9,491 nt of DNA from Campylobacterota bacterium. Lineage in GTDB: Bacteria; Campylobacterota; Campylobacteria; Campylobacterales; JALSKU01. The position numbers and the translations under genes were made by a program. Positions 6,715-9,491 of this stretch are shown here, one piece after another. How positions within the stretch are numbered: position 1 is the first letter of the stretch; each line of letters starts with the position of its first letter. Location of the stretch: the NCBI GenBank assembly GCA_013153915.1, contig JAADDL010000140.1, positions 1 to 9,491 of the forward strand. The letters run 5' to 3'. The notes under the pieces are model-generated. The model ran no database searches and was not told where the DNA came from. It saw only the letters and a list, made by a program, of their open reading frames with translations.

Positions 6715-6729
6715 CAATTTTATAAATAA

Positions 6730-6738
6730 TGATATAAT
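6730..6738 (+). promoter_or_regulatory. Extended -10 promoter for the EI24-like gene
   Basis: The plus strand reads TGA-TATAAT (6730-6738), a perfect -10 with the TGn extension. Transcription would begin near 6745, about 24 bases before the ATG at 6769. No strong -35 is present. It is divergent from the minus-strand promoter at 6714-6706, with about 16 bases between the two elements. Confidence 0.5.
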
Positions 6739-6768
6739 TTTAAAGATATTTTACGAAAGAGAGACGAT

Positions 6769-7680
6769 ATGAATGAGACTATATATGCTTTAGTGGAGAG
6801 TTTTAAGACGATAACAAAATGGGAAGTATCTAAAAATGCCGCTTTTATAGGCTTCTCTTTGATGGCTTTCTTTGTGGTTTTAGGCTATTTCATTTGGGGT
6901 AATTTAGTCTCTTTAACATCATATTTGCTAGAGATGATACCTTTTACATTTATCAAATCCAACGGTGCTTGGATGCTCTCTTCTTTAGTATTTATTCAGT
7001 TGATCTTTATCACTTTTTCCTTTGTTATCATCATCTTTAGCACAAAGATAGTACAAGATTCAAAACATAAAGATTATCCAAAATTCATACTCACGATAGC
7101 TTTAAGCGTAGTCTTTTTTTGGATAATAGTGTGGTACTTTAACCACGAAGCTATATACAATGCCCTATCAAAACTATTGCTTTGGTTGCCTTTTGAAACG
7201 ATAGAAAAGACCCTATCTTACATATTTGCCCTATATTTATTATATAGCTTATATGTAGTTTCATTATTGATATTTGTTAGCCTCGATAGCAAGAAGATTA
7301 TTAAGTTGGGCATCGGTGAAGAGATAAAAACATTTTTCGGTAAAAGCATATTTATATACACCGTTAAAGACTCTATCATTTTCATCATATTGTCAATCGT
7401 ACTATTTCCTTTCTTGTTTATACCCGTTTTAAACTTTTTCATACAGTTAGCCGTTTGGACATGGTTTGGAAAAGATACATACACCCTTGATGCGGGTTCT
7501 ATCTTTTACAACAAAAGCGATATTCAAGAGATAAAAGCTAAACACAAAAAAGCCATCTGGTTTATCTCTTTAGTTGCAGCCTGCTTTAACTTCATTCCAA
7601 TCTTAAATATATACAGCCCATACTTTGGCGAATTTGCCATGTATTACCTTTTTGAAGCTTATGAGGAAAATATAGGTTAA
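6769..7680 (+). CDS. EI24/CysZ-like integral membrane protein
   Basis: A 303-residue membrane protein with long hydrophobic segments at about 24-44, 67-91, 105-124, 147-171, 201-231 and 262-292. The hydrophobic hairpin FPFLFIPVLNFFIQLAVWTWFGKD (partly within 213-236) and the later FNFIPILNIYSPYFGEFAMYYLFE block have the Pro-x-Leu-Asn pattern and spacing of the EI24 domain. That domain is shared by bacterial CysZ sulfate permeases and eukaryotic etoposide-induced 2.4 proteins. CysZ itself is about 250 residues and often sits near cysteine synthesis genes; no such neighbour is present here, so sulfate transport is unproven. The ATG follows a weak AGAGAG (6758-6763) five bases upstream. It appears to be a single-gene unit on the plus strand. 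No GC-rich terminator is seen after the stop. Confidence 0.75.
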   Translation: MNETIYALVESFKTITKWEVSKNAAFIGFSLMAFFVVLGYFIWGNLVSLTSYLLEMIPFTFIKSNGAWMLSSLVFIQLIFITFSFVIIIFSTKIVQDSKHKDYPKFILTIALSVVFFWIIVWYFNHEAIYNALSKLLLWLPFETIEKTLSYIFALYLLYSLYVVSLLIFVSLDSKKIIKLGIGEEIKTFFGKSIFIYTVKDSIIFIILSIVLFPFLFIPVLNFFIQLAVWTWFGKDTYTLDAGSIFYNKSDIQEIKAKHKKAIWFISLVAACFNFIPILNIYSPYFGEFAMYYLFEAYEENIG

Positions 7681-7704
7681 AAATTACAAAAAATTGACGA
7701 TTTT

Positions 7705-7759
7705 AATAATAATTAATTATTGTTGCGATAAAATATTACAATAAATATTAATTATTATT
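7705..7759 (+). promoter_or_regulatory. Paired AT-rich palindromes, Fur-box-like, upstream of receptor gene
   Basis: Two 20-base imperfect palindromes lie at 7705-7724 (centre 7714/7715, 9 of 10 pairs match) and 7740-7759 (centre 7749/7750, 8 of 10 pairs). Their centres are 35 bases apart. The outer half-sites AATAATAATT (7705-7714) and AATTATTATT (7750-7759) are exact reverse complements. The TAATAAT-A-ATTA core at 7704-7715 resembles the Helicobacter pylori Fur box core TAATAATnATTATTA. Possible -10 elements nearby are TAAAAT (7729-7734) and TACAAT (7737-7742), neither with a clear -35. The base composition makes chance palindromes likely, so the operator assignment is inference supported mainly by the receptor gene downstream. 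Confidence 0.4.
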
Positions 7760-7784
7760 TAACAAAGGACGGTTTTAGTTAATA

Positions 7785-9491
7785 ATGAAAAAGATTTTTC
7801 TGCTTTTTTTATTTATCCTCGCTCCTATATTTGCTCAAGAAAATCTCTCTTCTTTATTAAGCGATTTTGCCCAAAAAGCGGATCTATCTAACAAAACAAA
7901 GCAAGAAAGTGCGGGATTTTTGATCGTTTATACCAGACAAGATCTTGATAGGATGAATATACACTATCTAAAAGATATAATAGACAAGATACCTTTTTTA
8001 AGATACAACGAAGATAACGGCGGCATGACGAGTCCGTTTTATCACCCTTATCAGCCCGAACCGGCAGATGCTATAAGAGTTTATATCAACGATAGAGAGC
8101 TGATAACCCCGTTTAGCGGAAATACTCTCAAGCTTTTCGGACAAATGAGTATGGGGTATATCGACCACATAGAAGTTTATCTAGGGGTGCCGTCTCAAAC
8201 ATTAGGCATACCAGCGGCTTGGGTAGTCATAAAGTGTTACACAAAAGACCCAAAAAGAGAAAACACCGATCTTATAGGCGTCCAAGCAGGTAGCTACGGA
8301 ACAAAAGAGGCTTACGGATATAGCGCTAAAAATCTACAAAATTTTTCATACCTTGTCTATCTAAACAGCAGAAACTCAAAAAGAGAGAAGGTTTACTACG
8401 AAAATAACTCCCTATCAAGAAATAAAGATATAACAAACTTTTACGGAGAGATTCAAAAAAACAATTTTAGATTTGAGATGCAAGCCAGCAAAGGCTCTTT
8501 GGATAACTTCATAGGGAGTACTATCAACTTCGATCCGAAGCAAAACTACACCGATTATGACTATTTTTATACAGGAGTTTATTATAAAAACGATACTCTA
8601 AAAGCTTTCATAAACTACTCACAAGATAGAACGGATCACTACATATCTTCAAAAACATACCTTGGAGTCATACCTTTATCCACATACCCATACTTGTACT
8701 ACTATCCTGACGCTCGCACAAAGATAAACGAAAAGGTAAGTGACGCCCAAGTATATAAAACTTTTAAAACGGAAAAAAACAAACTTATCGTAGGCGTTCA
8801 AAGCAGATATAAATATTTTAATATCAAAGAGATGAGAAGAGGCGACATAGAGATACCAAACTCCATAGATTATAGTAGAGAGTTGATACTATCGGGTTTT
8901 ATAGAAAACAGTTACCTCATAGACAATTCAAAAATGCTAACAGCCTCCATCAAATATGATAAAACATATGAAAATGGAAAAATAAAAGATTACAACACGC
9001 TATCCGGAAGGATAGGATATATCTACAATAGCGGCAAATGGGTCAGTAAAACTTTTGCTTTTGTCGGAGAGACGACACCAAGCATGCAAACACTCTTTCA
9101 AAATAGAGTCATATATCATCAACAAACAGATCCCGACAAAGAGAGAAAAGTCTCTATCGATACGAAGATCATTTATAACGGTACAAACTTTACAACATCT
9201 TTTTTGATAGGCAGAACGGCCAGCAAAGATACCATCTACTTTGACGCGGAAGGATATAAAAATCTTAGAGATACATACATAACGGATACTGCATCTTTTA
9301 GACATACATACATCATAAACCCGCTAAATAAGATCATTTTTAACGCTTGGTGCGACAATACCTACAAAAAAGGAAGAGCCTTCTTCAGCGGAGCAAAATA
9401 TTATGGCGGATTGTTAACTATGTATAACACTATAGGCAAATTCGATTTTTACAATAATATCACATATAAACATTGGGAAGGTATCAAAAAT
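7785..9491 (+). CDS. TonB-dependent receptor, plug domain and partial beta-barrel (3' part outside window)
   Basis: The frame is open from the ATG at 7785 to the window edge (569 codons, no stop). Residues 1-17 (MKKIFLLFLFILAPIFA) form a signal peptide with likely cleavage before Gln18. A plug domain spans about 45-152: LIVYTRQDLDRMNIHYLKDIIDKIP, then AIRVYINDREL, GYIDHIEVYLG and a VVIKCYTKDP end that corresponds to the INIITK end of classical plugs. From about 165 the protein is an alternating aromatic/polar beta-strand pattern with Tyr-rich turns, as in a 22-strand outer-membrane barrel. Such receptors import siderophores, haem, cobalamin or other metal complexes using TonB energy; the ligand cannot be read here. 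No clear TonB box is seen between the signal peptide and the plug, and the usual RG motif of the plug is absent. The nearest ribosome site, AGGA (7766-7769), is 15 bases before the ATG, and an in-frame stop at 7776-7778 rules out an upstream start. Confidence 0.82.
   Translation, partial: MKKIFLLFLFILAPIFAQENLSSLLSDFAQKADLSNKTKQESAGFLIVYTRQDLDRMNIHYLKDIIDKIPFLRYNEDNGGMTSPFYHPYQPEPADAIRVYINDRELITPFSGNTLKLFGQMSMGYIDHIEVYLGVPSQTLGIPAAWVVIKCYTKDPKRENTDLIGVQAGSYGTKEAYGYSAKNLQNFSYLVYLNSRNSKREKVYYENNSLSRNKDITNFYGEIQKNNFRFEMQASKGSLDNFIGSTINFDPKQNYTDYDYFYTGVYYKNDTLKAFINYSQDRTDHYISSKTYLGVIPLSTYPYLYYYPDARTKINEKVSDAQVYKTFKTEKNKLIVGVQSRYKYFNIKEMRRGDIEIPNSIDYSRELILSGFIENSYLIDNSKMLTASIKYDKTYENGKIKDYNTLSGRIGYIYNSGKWVSKTFAFVGETTPSMQTLFQNRVIYHQQTDPDKERKVSIDTKIIYNGTNFTTSFLIGRTASKDTIYFDAEGYKNLRDTYITDTASFRHTYIINPLNKIIFNAWCDNTYKKGRAFFSGAKYYGGLLTMYNTIGKFDFYNNITYKHWEGIKN

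Noticed and set aside
6677..6715. Longer 77-residue version of the small protein starting at 6715
   Set aside because: The extra 13 residues would start inside the putative -10 element and have no Shine-Dalgarno, while the inner ATG at 6676 has GAGGA at good spacing.
6703..6753. GATATTTTA direct repeat (6703-6711 and 6745-6753) in the divergent promoter region
   Set aside because: Nine AT-rich bases recurring 42 apart are readily expected by chance. One copy overlaps a -10 and the other a leader, with no symmetric arrangement.
7218..7484. Minus-strand open frame of 88 codons within the EI24-like gene
   Set aside because: Antisense shadow of a hydrophobic membrane-protein gene, with no ribosome site or recognisable domain.
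7681..7784. Rho-independent terminator after the EI24-like gene
   Set aside because: The only inverted repeats are AT-only palindromes without a GC stem, and they fit operators better than a terminator.
9000..9305. Minus-strand open frame of 101 codons inside the receptor gene
   Set aside because: It is antisense to a well-supported beta-barrel coding frame, has low-complexity cysteine/serine-rich translation and no ribosome site. It is a shadow frame.

Overview
The window is AT-rich, tightly packed bacterial chromosome. Protein style points to the Campylobacterota (the former Epsilonproteobacteria; a Sulfurimonas-, Sulfurovum- or Arcobacter-like lineage): Lys/Ile/Phe-rich proteins, a histidine kinase with an AHQWKQPL-type H-box, and a TonB-dependent receptor with an unusual plug. 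The genus cannot be fixed from this sequence alone. No rRNA, tRNA, CRISPR array, insertion sequence or phage gene is visible, and no intergenic stretch exceeds about 110 bases.

Layout. From 1 to about 6680 everything is on the minus strand, so transcription runs right to left. A 64-residue protein and a DedA-family membrane protein (6676 to 5897) form a first unit. After 85 bases with a good sigma70-type promoter comes a compact five-gene run (5811 to 1443): polyphosphate kinase 2, an MgtC/DUF4010 membrane protein, a LOG/TIGR00730 nucleosidase-like protein, a histidine kinase and an OmpR/PhoB-type response regulator. Junctions within it are a 4-base overlap, gaps of 10 and 26 bases, and another 4-base overlap. 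After 69 bases with its own promoter come gcvT and gcvH of the glycine cleavage system; gcvH runs off the left edge.

To the right, a divergent promoter region (6677-6768) drives a plus-strand EI24/CysZ-like membrane protein. A 104-base AT-rich intergenic region with two palindromes then leads into a TonB-dependent receptor, whose reading frame stays open to the right edge (569 codons visible).

How the genes may work together. GcvT and GcvH are two of the components that split glycine into CO2, ammonia and methylene-tetrahydrofolate. The five-gene run joins polyphosphate-dependent nucleotide phosphorylation, probable nucleotide hydrolysis, a membrane protein of unknown substrate and a two-component system, so a shared role in phosphate or nucleotide homeostasis is a reasonable inference, not a demonstrated one. 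The best new observations are an 11-bp-period direct repeat at the gcvT promoter beside the PhoB-type regulator gene, a DedA protein lacking the family's two key arginines, and paired Fur-box-like palindromes before the receptor gene. I see no defence system or otherwise clearly novel multigene machine.
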